40,909 nt of DNA. Origin: Lachnospiraceae bacterium (GTDB lineage: Bacteria > Bacillota > Clostridia > Lachnospirales > Lachnospiraceae). Location: NCBI GenBank assembly GCA_021153185.1, contig JAGKTY010000021.1, positions 1 to 40,909 on the forward strand, in the 5' to 3' direction. The notes under the pieces are model-generated. The model saw nothing but the letters and a program-made list of their open reading frames with translations, did not search any database and had not been told where the DNA came from. The position numbers and the translations under genes were made by a program. Each line of letters opens with the position of its first letter. Position 1 is the stretch's first letter. This document shows positions 23,297-32,000 of the stretch, in pieces.

Positions 23297-25294
23297 TTAA
23301 CAGATTTCTGCACCCGCCGGCATTTCTTTTTCCGGCTTCATGAGTGCAAGGTTGCCCTCTGCATCTTCTGCACAAAGAAGCATACCCTCCGATAATACGC
23401 CTGCCAATTTGGCCGGTTTTAAGTTGACAAGAACCATAACCTTCTTACCAACCATCTCTTCTGCTGTGTAATGCTGTTTGATACCGGATACAATCTGCTT
23501 AACCTGGCTGCCGATTTTCACCTGAGAGCAGAGAAGCTTTTTGCTCTTAGGCACTTCCTCACAGGCAATGATCTCTCCTACCTGAAACTGCATTTTCTCA
23601 AAATCCTCGAATGTAATCTCTGCCTTTGGCTCGATATCAATTCCGGGCTCTTCTTCCGTCTCTTCGATACCGGCTTCTTTACGCCTTTTCGCGAACATTT
23701 CTTCCACCTGCTCCATCAGCGAGGCAATTTCCTTCTCACCAAATCTGGCAAATAAGATTTCAGGCTCCGCTGTCACCTCATTACTCTGTGGATATAATGC
23801 TGCTGCCTTGGCTGCGTCACATCCGGCAAGTACATCAAAGTTAATTAACTCTGCCTTTACCTGCTGTGAGATTTTCTCTGCTGTTTTTGGAAGGTAAGGC
23901 CAAAGTAAGCTGGCGCCAACCAAAATACCGTTTAACAAATTGTATAATACAGTTGCAAGTCGATCTGATTGCGCTTCGTCCTTCGCAAGTGCCCAAGGCA
24001 TTGTCTCATCAATGTATTTGTTGCAGCGTTTGAATACTGCAAAAATCTCTGAAATGGCATCTGCTACGCGAAGCTCATCCATCTTTGCTGCCACTTTGCC
24101 ATACGCCTGTGATACGACCTCTGCAAGAGAAGCGTCAATACCTTCGCTGTCGACTACCCCTTTGTTTTCCACCTTACCGCCAAAATATTTATTACTCATA
24201 GAAATCGTACGGTTTACAAGGTTTCCGAGTGTATTTGCGAGGTCAGAATTCCAACGCTCAACCATCAGATCCCAGCTGATAACACCATCATTTTCAAACG
24301 GCATCTCGTGGAGAACAAAATAACGGACTGCATCCACGCCGAAGAATTTCACAAGGTCCTCCGCATAAATGACGTTGCCTTTTGATTTACTCATCTTTCC
24401 ATCGCCCTGAAGAAGCCATGGATGTCCAAATACCTGTTTTGGAAGCGGTTCATCAAGCGCCATTAAGAAAATCGGCCAGTAAATCGTATGGAATCTGATA
24501 ATATCTTTTCCAATCAGATGCAGGTCAGCCGGCCAGTTCTTCTGATACTGCGCACTGCTGTTTCCATCTGCATCGTAGCCGATTCCGGTAATATAGTTTG
24601 TGAGTGCATCCAGCCATACATATACAACGTGTTTGTCATCAAAATCAACCGGAATACCCCATTTAAAGCTTGTACGGGATACACATAAATCCTGAAGGCC
24701 CGGAAGTAAGAAGTTGTTCATCATCTCATTCTTACGGCTCACCGGCTGGATAAATTCCGGATGTGTATTGATGTGCTCAATGAGTCTGTCTGCATATTTA
24801 CTCATCTTAAAGAAATATGCTTCCTCTTTTGCAGGCTTTACTTCCCTGCCACAATCAGGACATTTGCCGTCTACGAGCTGTGACTCTGTCCAGAAAGACT
24901 CACATGGTGTACAGTAAAGACCCTCATAAGCACCTTTGTAAATATCGCCTTTGTCATATAATTTCTTGAAAATTTTCTGAACCTGCTTTTCATGATAATC
25001 ATCCGTTGTCCGGATAAATTTATCATAAGAAGTGTCCAGCATATCACAGATCTCGCGAATCTGACCTGCTACGCCATCCACGAACTCTTTTGGTGTGATA
25101 CCGGCTTCCTGCGCCTTGAGCTCGATTTTCTGACCGTGCTCATCTGTTCCGGTCTGGAAAAACACATCATATCCGTCTTTTCTTTTGAATCTTGCAATAC
25201 TATCTGCAAGGACGATTTCATAACTGTTTCCTATATGTGGCTTACCTGATGTGTAAGCAATTGCTGTCGTAATATAATATTTTCCTTTATTCAT
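23297..25294 (-). CDS. metG: Methionyl-tRNA synthetase
   Basis: The 665-residue product charges tRNA-Met. It has the class I motifs HIGN (20-23, for HIGH) and KMSKS (about 300), a zinc-binding insert with two CxxC pairs (CTPC and CPDC), the anticodon-binding helical domain (about 360-520), and a C-terminal Trbp111-like tRNA-binding domain (about 560-665; FEDFEKMQFQVGEI, GMLLCAED). The length is that of the dimeric, C-terminally extended bacterial form. The start is set at the ATG at 25294, with GGAGG 9 nt upstream; a GTG two codons earlier (25300) is only 3 nt from the same site. No T-box leader is present: the promoter leaves a leader of under 20 bases. Confidence 0.96.
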   Translation of the reverse strand: MNKGKYYITTAIAYTSGKPHIGNSYEIVLADSIARFKRKDGYDVFFQTGTDEHGQKIELKAQEAGITPKEFVDGVAGQIREICDMLDTSYDKFIRTTDDYHEKQVQKIFKKLYDKGDIYKGAYEGLYCTPCESFWTESQLVDGKCPDCGREVKPAKEEAYFFKMSKYADRLIEHINTHPEFIQPVSRKNEMMNNFLLPGLQDLCVSRTSFKWGIPVDFDDKHVVYVWLDALTNYITGIGYDADGNSSAQYQKNWPADLHLIGKDIIRFHTIYWPIFLMALDEPLPKQVFGHPWLLQGDGKMSKSKGNVIYAEDLVKFFGVDAVRYFVLHEMPFENDGVISWDLMVERWNSDLANTLGNLVNRTISMSNKYFGGKVENKGVVDSEGIDASLAEVVSQAYGKVAAKMDELRVADAISEIFAVFKRCNKYIDETMPWALAKDEAQSDRLATVLYNLLNGILVGASLLWPYLPKTAEKISQQVKAELINFDVLAGCDAAKAAALYPQSNEVTAEPEILFARFGEKEIASLMEQVEEMFAKRRKEAGIEETEEEPGIDIEPKAEITFEDFEKMQFQVGEIIACEEVPKSKKLLCSQVKIGSQVKQIVSGIKQHYTAEEMVGKKVMVLVNLKPAKLAGVLSEGMLLCAEDAEGNLALMKPEKEMPAGAEIC

Positions 25295-25318
25295 AGTCAC
25301 AAACCTCCGTATCTGATA

Positions 25319-25347
25319 ATTATTGCACAGTTACGGCGTATCGTCAA
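25319..25347 (-). promoter_or_regulatory. metG promoter
   Basis: On the minus strand TTGACG (25347-25342) and AATAAT (25324-25319) are 17 bases apart. The transcript should start near 25312, leaving no room for a riboswitch or T-box. Confidence 0.65.
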
Positions 25348-25449
25348 ATAGTAAAGCTATAATAAATCGCAATTGTGCACGAAATTCCCGACATAGATTA
25401 CGCAAACAAAGCATAGTGTAAAAAAAGACGATTGCGAAACCTGCCATTT

Positions 25450-27231
25450 ATGAAATTGTTAAAAAAACGTGCAAAGCTTCTCATTTTGATTGCCATCATC
25501 CTCTGTATAACGCTTCCGATCAGTATTGTATATCAATACGTTTACTATCCTTCTTTCGCATTTTCTTCTCTAAAGACCGAATTATTCCATGAACTCTACG
25601 CAGGCGATGGACTGTCCATTCAATTCTCGTTTGCAGATCAGTCTGCCTTTTCCGGTGATATGCCATATCGCCTTCCCTGCTTTTATCAGGCGGCATATGA
25701 AACCGACACCTGTCAAGACTATGCAGACCGGTTAAAAAAGATTAACCCGGAAAAATTGTCACAATCCGATCAAAATTTATATCACCGGATGCTTTCCTAT
25801 TTTTCTCTCCATAACCGCGACAAGGATTATTTATATCTGGAAAACCCTTTCAGACCAACCGGCGGCCTGCAGACACAATTGCCGATTTTGCTCGCGCAGT
25901 TTCCGATACAAGACGCACAAGATGTGGAACAGTATTTTTGTATCCTGGAAGATATCCCATCGTATTTTTCATCCTATGTGGAGTATATGAAAATACGAAA
26001 AGCAAAAGGGATTACCACCTCTACGGGAGACTTGGACGAAGCCATTCATCAGTGTGATGAGATGAAAGGTCCAAAGGGGAAAGCACTCTTTTATGACAGC
26101 TTTTCCGCACTCATTGAGGACGAAGCGCTTTCTTTTTCTGTCTCGCAAAAAGAACTCTACTTAAGCAGGTGTGATACGCTCCTTGACTCTTACGTGCTTC
26201 CCGCCTATAAGCAGCTGGCAGATGCGCTCTATATATTGAAAGATGAGATGACCGGGCGAAAGGGGCTGTGTAGGCAGCAAAAAGCAGATTACTATGCCAT
26301 TTTGCTGCAGGAGCAGACCGGCTCTTCTAAGACATTGCCGCAAATCGAAGCACTCTTAAAAAAGCGGTTTGAATCACTTTATCCAAAGTGGCAATACGAA
26401 TATGCACTTTTGTCAAAAACCGATTTGAGCAAACTGGAATTTGATTTATCCGCAGAGCCACAAACGATCTTGTTGCAATTACAGGACTACATGCAGGATC
26501 AGTTTCCCACACTGGAGACGGATATTTCCTATGACATAAAGACGGTTCCGCATGCGCTTTCTGCATACTGTGCTCCTGCCTATTATTTTACGCCGCGGAT
26601 TGATTCCTATCTGGAAAACACCATTTACGTCAATCATCCTGAACTTTGTACATGTGCGGACTTATTTACAACACTTGCACATGAAGGGTATCCGGGACAT
26701 ATGCTTCAGTCAACCTATTTTTTCCATAACAACGGACTATCCGTCATGGACACCGCGCTCTACCAGGCCTTTGCCAATGTCGGATATGTGGAAGGCTGGG
26801 CGCTTTATACCGAACTGCTGTCTTATGATTATTTGAGTACGTCTGACTGCATAAAGGATGAAACAAAAGCGCATTATTATAAGGCCTTGCAATTGCAGCG
26901 TGAACTGATGATTTGTCTGTACTGCATGCTCGATATCCGTGTCCATATATATGGCGACGAAGCAGACGATTTGCTGCCTTATCTTGCCAGGCTCGGACTT
27001 GATGATAAAAAGCTGGCACAAAATCTATTTATCTACTTGGTTAACGAACCGACAACGTATGCAAGCTACTATGTCGGCTATTTAGAATTATTGGAACTCA
27101 AGGACTTCTATATAGCGTCCTGTGATGATACAGGGCGTGCTTACTCTGCCAAGGAATTCCACCGATTTCTTTTATCCTGCGGTCCAATCTCGTTTGATGA
27201 AATCAAGCAGAAGATGCAAACCGTTTTCTAA
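25450..27231 (+). CDS. DUF885-family zinc peptidase-like protein, membrane-anchored
   Basis: The 593-residue product has an N-terminal hydrophobic anchor (about 10-30) after a basic MKLLKKRAK, and a large extracytoplasmic part. The DUF885 signature is AHEGYPGHMLQ (about 410-420), which contains the His-Glu and second His expected for metal binding (HEx3GH-like), followed by YVEGWALYTELL with the downstream Glu. Proteins of this family are predicted metallopeptidases; the substrate is unknown. No ribosome binding site is visible before the ATG at 25450; a TTG at 25432 is in frame and also lacks one, so the start is uncertain. It is divergent from metG and precedes an AEC transporter gene that has its own promoter. 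Confidence 0.85.
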   Translation: MKLLKKRAKLLILIAIILCITLPISIVYQYVYYPSFAFSSLKTELFHELYAGDGLSIQFSFADQSAFSGDMPYRLPCFYQAAYETDTCQDYADRLKKINPEKLSQSDQNLYHRMLSYFSLHNRDKDYLYLENPFRPTGGLQTQLPILLAQFPIQDAQDVEQYFCILEDIPSYFSSYVEYMKIRKAKGITTSTGDLDEAIHQCDEMKGPKGKALFYDSFSALIEDEALSFSVSQKELYLSRCDTLLDSYVLPAYKQLADALYILKDEMTGRKGLCRQQKADYYAILLQEQTGSSKTLPQIEALLKKRFESLYPKWQYEYALLSKTDLSKLEFDLSAEPQTILLQLQDYMQDQFPTLETDISYDIKTVPHALSAYCAPAYYFTPRIDSYLENTIYVNHPELCTCADLFTTLAHEGYPGHMLQSTYFFHNNGLSVMDTALYQAFANVGYVEGWALYTELLSYDYLSTSDCIKDETKAHYYKALQLQRELMICLYCMLDIRVHIYGDEADDLLPYLARLGLDDKKLAQNLFIYLVNEPTTYASYYVGYLELLELKDFYIASCDDTGRAYSAKEFHRFLLSCGPISFDEIKQKMQTVF

Positions 27232-27240
27232 TCAGCCTTG

Positions 27241-27269
27241 TTGCACGAAGAAGCCAACTGCGTTATAAT
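27241..27269 (+). promoter_or_regulatory. Promoter of the AEC transporter gene
   Basis: TTGCAC (27241-27246) and TATAAT (27264-27269) are separated by 17 bases. GGAGG (27289-27293) follows, 5 nt before the ATG. Confidence 0.75.
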
Positions 27270-27298
27270 GCCCTTCGGATACGTATTCGGAGGCGCAT

Positions 27299-28258
27299 AT
27301 GAGCAGTTTACTATTTAGTTTAAACGCAACCGTCCCTATTTTTCTGACGATGGTTGTCGGTTATTTCCTAAAACAATTTCATATGGTAGATGATCATTTT
27401 GTCAAAATACTCAACAAGTTTAATTTCAATGTGTCCCTTCCGGCACTTTTGTTTCTTGATTTGTATGAGGCAGATTTCTATTCCGTATGGGACACGAAAT
27501 ATGTATTGTTTTGTTTCTTTGGCACTCTGATTTGTATTGCTGTGATATGGACTTTGACATCTCTTTTGTGCAAAGATAAATCCATCATCGGCGAATTTGT
27601 GCAGGGCTCGTATCGTGGCAGCGCCGCTGTATTAGGTCTCGCTTTCATTTTGAATATTTATGGACATGCGTCCGTTACACCACTTATGATTCTCGGAACG
27701 GTTCCACTATATAACTTAATGGCCGTTGTTATTTTGTCATTTACAAATCCAAAGCATATGACAGGCGAAGAACCGCTAAATCGTGAGGCCATTTTGAAAA
27801 CATTGCTTGGCATAGCCAAAAATCCAATGATCATCAGTATCGGTCTCGGACTCATTGCCAGTCTCATAAGACTTCCGATTCCGCCTATTTTGGTAAAAAC
27901 AGCCGACAACCTTGCAGTGCTTGCATCACCGCTTGCGCTCATTGGGCTTGGCGCCGGTTTTGAAGGAAGACGGGCACTCAAAATGATGAAACCGACACTT
28001 CTTGCATCAGCCATCCGTCTTCTTGTGCAGCCTGCCATCTTTTTACCAATCGCAGCATACCTCGGCTTTCGCGACGAAAAAATGGTTGCACTGCTCATTA
28101 TGCTCGGTGCACCAACAACAGCAAGCAGTTATATTATGGCCAAAAATTTACATCATGAAGGCGTGCTTACCTCGAGTATTGTTGTAACAACGACATTCTT
28201 AAGTGCCATTACAATGACGTTCTGGCTGTTTGTCATGAAACAGTTTGGACTTGTATAA
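27299..28258 (+). CDS. AEC-family transporter (auxin efflux carrier-like)
   Basis: The 319-residue product has about ten hydrophobic helices arranged as two five-helix halves with a central hydrophilic stretch (about 150-170; NPKHMTGEEPLNRE), as in AEC/bile-acid-symporter-like permeases such as malate or malonate carriers. The segment FNFNVSLPALLFLDLYE in the first half and LGAPTTASSYIMAK in the second are typical of the family. The transported substrate, probably an organic acid, cannot be told. It has its own consensus promoter and terminator and so is a single-gene unit. Confidence 0.9.
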   Translation: MSSLLFSLNATVPIFLTMVVGYFLKQFHMVDDHFVKILNKFNFNVSLPALLFLDLYEADFYSVWDTKYVLFCFFGTLICIAVIWTLTSLLCKDKSIIGEFVQGSYRGSAAVLGLAFILNIYGHASVTPLMILGTVPLYNLMAVVILSFTNPKHMTGEEPLNREAILKTLLGIAKNPMIISIGLGLIASLIRLPIPPILVKTADNLAVLASPLALIGLGAGFEGRRALKMMKPTLLASAIRLLVQPAIFLPIAAYLGFRDEKMVALLIMLGAPTTASSYIMAKNLHHEGVLTSSIVVTTTFLSAITMTFWLFVMKQFGLV

Positions 28259-28276
28259 GGCAGATACAAAATGACG

Positions 28277-28304
28277 AAAGGGAATGGGTCGCCATTCCTT
28301 TTTT
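28277..28304 (+). terminator. Terminator of the AEC transporter gene
   Basis: GGAATGG (28281-28287) and CCATTCC (28292-28298) pair around the loop GTCG, followed by six T (28299-28304). Confidence 0.85.
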
Positions 28305-28412
28305 ACTTCTTAAGATTCTATAAAGATATGAAAATATCTCTTTACGAATGAAAAAAGAAATGCTATGTTTACGGAAAAATGCGATGACTTTCGCAGATGA
28401 TGAGGAATTTTT

Positions 28413-29777
28413 ATGAAAGATGATACAATCAGACAAAATGAATCGATCTCCCGCGGACTGGAAGATTTTTTAGAGCAGCAAATGCTCGATACACAGCACC
28501 CATCAAAAAGAGATGCACTTGACCTTGATCTCATACCGGAACCATCGGGCGAACGGCAGACAACTACGCACACACAAAAGGCGGCCAAAAAGCAAACACG
28601 CACATCGCACGTGGCAAATGTGTCCGATGACACGGATGATTTGTCTGACCTTCGCCTCTTTTCCCAAAAACCAAAGAGAAAATCAGGTAGTGCCGTCACT
28701 CCTGACTACGATGACGAAGAAGACTATGGTTACAAAGAGGACAAACCAAAGCGCAATTCAAAAAAAAGAAAACCGGCAGGAAAGAAAAAAATGAAAACCG
28801 GCCAAAAAAACAATCGTAGTCATAACAAAAAGAAAACGGAAAAGAAAAAGCGGTTTGGCTTTTTGAAGGTACTGTGTGCACTCATTGTTATCCTTCTGGT
28901 TGCCTGGTATTTCATTGTTGGCATGATTTATCAAAAAATGCAGTATGATGACAGCGCGTCAGCGCTTAGGGGACCTGTCTCCTCCGGGGGTGTCACCAAC
29001 ATTCTTTTGATTGGAAACGACGCTAGGTCAATTGAAGAGCGCGGACGAAGTGATGCAATGATTTTATTAACCATCAGTAACAAGACGCGCACCGTGCAAA
29101 TGACATCCCTTCTTCGAGATATGTACGTCGACATCCCGGGACATGACGGAAACCGTATCAATGCGGCTTATTCCTATGGCGGTCCGGAGCTTTTGTGCCA
29201 GACGATTGAGAAAAATCTCGGCATCGAAGTGAACCACTATGTGATTGTCAATTTCCATGCGTTTGCTGCACTTGTGGATGCAGTGGGCGGAATTGACCTT
29301 GAAGTATCAAATGAGGAAGTACAGTGGATTAACGCATACCTTAACGAGTACAACCTGTTAGAAGGCAAAGAAATGACGACCGATTATCTCGACACATCGC
29401 TTAGCGGCATGATTCATTTAAACGGTCCCCAGGCACTTGCCTACAGCCGTAACCGCTATATCGGAACAGATTTTGGCAGGACAGAACGTCAGCGCAAGGT
29501 TTTGCAGCAGATTATGAAAAAGCTCCCGCTTGCTGCCATTACGGGTACAAACGATGTCATAAACGGACTTTGTCCAAATTTAAAAACGAACTTAACCCAG
29601 TTTGATTGTTATCTGTTAAGCTTCCGGATCGGCTCCTTCCTTCTTTACGAAAAAACACAAAATACGATTCCTGCTGAAGGCACCTATTCAAACCAAACGA
29701 TCCGCGATATGGCTGTCTTGTCTGTCGATTTTGAAGAAAATAAAAAATTGTGGAATAACGCAGTTTATGGTAAATAA
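28413..29777 (+). CDS. LytR-CpsA-Psr (LCP) family cell-wall transferase with long charged N-terminus
   Basis: LCP enzymes transfer teichoic acid or polysaccharide precursors from lipid carriers to peptidoglycan. The 454-residue product has a long hydrophilic cytoplasmic region: acidic/mixed (1-110), then very Lys/Arg-rich (about 111-147). One membrane helix follows (about 148-172), then the extracellular LCP domain (about 190-345) with NILLIGNDAR, the Arg/Asp pair in RGRSDAMILLT, TSLLRDMYVDIPGHDGNRINAAYSYGG, HYVIVNFHAF, VDAVGGIDLEV and LAYSRNRYIGTDFGRTERQRKVL. All of these are family hallmarks. GAGGAA lies about 6 nt before the ATG. The cytoplasmic region is longer than in typical members and looks disordered. 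Confidence 0.93.
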   Translation: MKDDTIRQNESISRGLEDFLEQQMLDTQHPSKRDALDLDLIPEPSGERQTTTHTQKAAKKQTRTSHVANVSDDTDDLSDLRLFSQKPKRKSGSAVTPDYDDEEDYGYKEDKPKRNSKKRKPAGKKKMKTGQKNNRSHNKKKTEKKKRFGFLKVLCALIVILLVAWYFIVGMIYQKMQYDDSASALRGPVSSGGVTNILLIGNDARSIEERGRSDAMILLTISNKTRTVQMTSLLRDMYVDIPGHDGNRINAAYSYGGPELLCQTIEKNLGIEVNHYVIVNFHAFAALVDAVGGIDLEVSNEEVQWINAYLNEYNLLEGKEMTTDYLDTSLSGMIHLNGPQALAYSRNRYIGTDFGRTERQRKVLQQIMKKLPLAAITGTNDVINGLCPNLKTNLTQFDCYLLSFRIGSFLLYEKTQNTIPAEGTYSNQTIRDMAVLSVDFEENKKLWNNAVYGK

Positions 29778-29781
29778 GCGG

Positions 29782-29810
29782 TTGAAAAAACGGTCATAAT
29801 TTTATATAAT
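29782..29810 (+). promoter_or_regulatory. Promoter of the DHH phosphoesterase gene
   Basis: TTGAAA (29782-29787) and TATAAT (29805-29810) are separated by 17 bases, just after the LCP gene stop. Confidence 0.7.
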
Positions 29811-29844
29811 AAGGTTATATATTTTATGGAAGGAAGCAAAAGAG

Positions 29845-30765
29845 ATGAGACTGATTACCCGTTCTGATTTTGACGGTCTTGCATGCGGTGCTTTATTAAA
29901 AGAAGCCGGTATTATCGACAGCTGGAAATTCGCGCACCCAAAGGATCTTCAAGATGGTTTAGTTGAAGTAACTGAAGATGACTGCCTTGCAAATGTTCCT
30001 TTTGTTGAGGGATGTGGGTTATGGTTTGACCACCACTCCAGCGAACATGAGCGCAACGAATTAAAAGGCAAATACAAAGGCGAAAGCCGTGTTACACCAT
30101 CCTGTGCGCGTATTATTTACGAATACTACGGTGGCCGTGAGCGTTTCCCTCAATTCGATGATATGATGGAAGCCGTTGACAAAGTGGATTCCGGTAATCT
30201 GACAATAGATGATATTCAGAATCCGGAGGGCTGGGTTTTGGTTGGTTTTCTGATGGACCCGCGTACCGGACTCGGAAGATGGCGCAATTTCACAATTTCC
30301 AATTATCAGTTAATGGAAAAGCTGATCGATGCGTGCCGCACGATGACAACAGATGAGATTCTCAATCTTCCTGACGTAAAAGAACGTATTGATGTTTACT
30401 TTGAACAGACCGCCAAATTCAAAGAGATGGTTTTGGCGCACACACGCGTTGAAGGAAATGTTATCATTTCTGACCTTCGCGGTGTTGACCCGATTTATTC
30501 CGGTAACCGTTTCATGATTTACAGTATGTATCCTGAACAGAATATTTCTGCATGGATCGTCAATGGTCGAGGCGGACTCGGATGTAGTGCTGCTGTCGGA
30601 TATAGCATTTTGAACCGTACATCCAATGTCAATGTCGGTTCCCTGATGCTCAAATACCACGGTGGTGGCCATAAGGCTGTTGGTACCTGTCAGTTTTCCG
30701 ATGAGGATATGCCGACAGAGCTTCCAAAAATGCTTGCCGAGCTTTGCGAACTTAGTAATAAATAA
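29845..30765 (+). CDS. DHH-family phosphoesterase
   Basis: The 306-residue product has the DHH domain motifs RSDFDGLACGALL near the N-terminus and the DHH triad in LWFDHHSSEH (about 61-66), followed by a C-terminal DHHA1-type domain with KYHGGGHKAVGTCQF (GGGH motif, about 273-277). These motifs supply the metal and phosphate binding sites of exopolyphosphatases, nano-RNases and c-di-AMP-linear-dinucleotide phosphodiesterases. The precise substrate is uncertain; the spacing is not that of RecJ or GdpP, and no membrane segments are seen. GGAAG lies about 8 nt before the ATG. It has its own promoter and terminator. Confidence 0.85.
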   Translation: MRLITRSDFDGLACGALLKEAGIIDSWKFAHPKDLQDGLVEVTEDDCLANVPFVEGCGLWFDHHSSEHERNELKGKYKGESRVTPSCARIIYEYYGGRERFPQFDDMMEAVDKVDSGNLTIDDIQNPEGWVLVGFLMDPRTGLGRWRNFTISNYQLMEKLIDACRTMTTDEILNLPDVKERIDVYFEQTAKFKEMVLAHTRVEGNVIISDLRGVDPIYSGNRFMIYSMYPEQNISAWIVNGRGGLGCSAAVGYSILNRTSNVNVGSLMLKYHGGGHKAVGTCQFSDEDMPTELPKMLAELCELSNK

Positions 30766-30772
30766 CATGACA

Positions 30773-30806
30773 AAACCCTGTTGGATAACCAACAGGGTTT
30801 CTTTTT
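30773..30806 (+). terminator. Terminator between the DHH gene and acpP
   Basis: AAACCCTGTTGG (30773-30784) and CCAACAGGGTTT (30789-30800) form a 12-bp perfect stem with the loop ATAA, followed by CTTTTTG. The T run on the minus side is shorter (TTTTG), so it may serve the convergent acpP transcript weakly. Confidence 0.88.
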
Positions 30807-30830
30807 GCTTTCCGTATTCGATGTGAGTGC

Positions 30831-31064
30831 TTAAGCTTCTACGCCTTTGCTTTTCATAAAAGTAATGATGTCTCCAACAGTAGCAATGCCTTCTAACTCC
30901 TCTGCCGGAATCTCAACATCATATTCCTCTTCGAACGCCATAACAAGCTCGAACAAATCAAGAGAGTCTGCTCCGAGATCATCTTTGAAAGATGTCTCTT
31001 CTGTAATCTCTACTCCATCTAAATTTAACTGCTCACAAATAATTTCTGAAACTTTTTCTAACAT
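30831..31064 (-). CDS. acpP: Acyl carrier protein
   Basis: The 77-residue acidic product is the carrier of growing fatty acyl chains. The phosphopantetheine attachment motif is DSLDLFEL with Ser34, in the usual four-helix protein length. It is not in a fab cluster here. An AAGGAG lies 13 nt before the ATG, which is long, and AGAAG lies nearer. It has its own consensus promoter with a leader of about 55 bases. It could be a second, specialised carrier protein, but the sequence resembles the fatty-acid type. Confidence 0.93.
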   Translation of the reverse strand: MLEKVSEIICEQLNLDGVEITEETSFKDDLGADSLDLFELVMAFEEEYDVEIPAEELEGIATVGDIITFMKSKGVEA

Positions 31065-31126
31065 ATTGCGCTTCTAACTCCTTTGTTTTTAATTGTAATG
31101 TTCACGAAACGTGCTCTGTCACCGAA

Positions 31127-31155
31127 AGTATATTATCTTATCTATTATTTGTCAA
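31127..31155 (-). promoter_or_regulatory. Consensus promoter of acpP
   Basis: On the minus strand TTGACA (31155-31150) and TATACT (31132-31127) are 17 bases apart. The -35 box lies within the last codons of rsmI, so acpP is transcribed separately although it follows the rsmI cluster. Confidence 0.8.
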
Positions 31156-31999
31156 CGCCTTTTCTGATAAGATATTGATAAATATCTCTCTTTGTGACGC
31201 CACGGTCTTTTGCAACGCGCTTCATTGCCTCTTTTTGGGGCATTCCATCCTTTTCATAAAAAGCCATATGATCTTCAATGGTCATTTGTTCCCAGGATGC
31301 AATTTCCTCAGCGATCATCTCCTGAATATTCTTTCCTTCCACGACAAGAACATATTCCCCGCGGGGTTCATTTTGTTCATAGTATGCAATTGCATCCTCT
31401 AATGTGGTCGGCATGACCGACTCAAATTTTTTGGTCAGTTCCCTGCACAGTGTAATCTTTCTCTGTCCAAGCGTCTCATAGAGCTCCGCAAGCGTGCGTT
31501 TTAAGTGGTGCGGTGCCTCATATAAGATGATGGTCCGCTTTTCATTTTGCAGATCCGCTAAAACCTGTTTTTTCTCCTTTTTGTCTGCCGGCAAAAAGCC
31601 TTCAAAACAAAACCGCCTCGTACTAAGCCCTGACAGTGTAAGCGCCGTGATGCATGCTGCCGGTCCCGGAAGACTCGTCACCGTAATGCCTTCCTGTAGT
31701 GCCATTCTCACAAGCACCTCTCCCGGATCAGAAATCGCCGGTGTTCCTGCATCGGTAATCAGTGCAATTTCCTGCCCTTGCTTTAACTTGGCAATCAGCA
31801 CCTCCGCTTTTTCCACTTTATTGTATTCATGATAGCTTGTCATCGGCGTCTTAATCTCGAAGTGGTTGAGAAGTTTTATGCTGTTTCTCGTATCTTCCGC
31901 CGCAATCAAATCAACGTCCGTAAGCGTTTGTATCACTCTCGGTGTCATATCGGATAGATTGCCGATGGGCGTTGCGCACAGATATAATGTTCCCGCCAT
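31145..31999 (-). CDS. rsmI: 16S rRNA (cytidine-1402-2'-O)-methyltransferase RsmI
   Basis: RsmI uses SAM to methylate the ribose of C1402 in the decoding centre of 16S rRNA. The 284-residue product starts MAGTLYLCATPIGNLSDMTPR and shows AEDTRNSIKLLNHF, LITDAGTPAISDPGEVLV and LPGPAACITALTLSGL, the standard signatures of this tetrapyrrole-methylase-fold family. The C-terminal part ends in a short helical tail (EAMKRVAKDRGVTKRDIYQYL). It is the last gene of the holB-ricT-trmN6 run, and its frame begins one base after the trmN6-like gene ends. Confidence 0.96.
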   Translation of the reverse strand: MAGTLYLCATPIGNLSDMTPRVIQTLTDVDLIAAEDTRNSIKLLNHFEIKTPMTSYHEYNKVEKAEVLIAKLKQGQEIALITDAGTPAISDPGEVLVRMALQEGITVTSLPGPAACITALTLSGLSTRRFCFEGFLPADKKEKKQVLADLQNEKRTIILYEAPHHLKRTLAELYETLGQRKITLCRELTKKFESVMPTTLEDAIAYYEQNEPRGEYVLVVEGKNIQEMIAEEIASWEQMTIEDHMAFYEKDGMPQKEAMKRVAKDRGVTKRDIYQYLIRKGVDK

Positions 32000-32000
32000 A

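Noticed and set aside
25295..25431. Possible T-box or riboswitch before metG
   Set aside because: A consensus promoter only about 18 bases before the start codon leaves no room for a leader RNA, and no T-box sequence (GGGTGG-like) was seen.
28696..28881. 61-codon minus-strand frame opposite the Lys-rich part of the LCP gene
   Set aside because: It arises from the complement of AAA/AAG codons, giving a Phe-rich product, and has no start signals.
31065..31130. Possible FapR operator before acpP
   Set aside because: The leader has no TTAGTAC-like inverted repeat; only a weak CACG/CGTG hairpin is visible.
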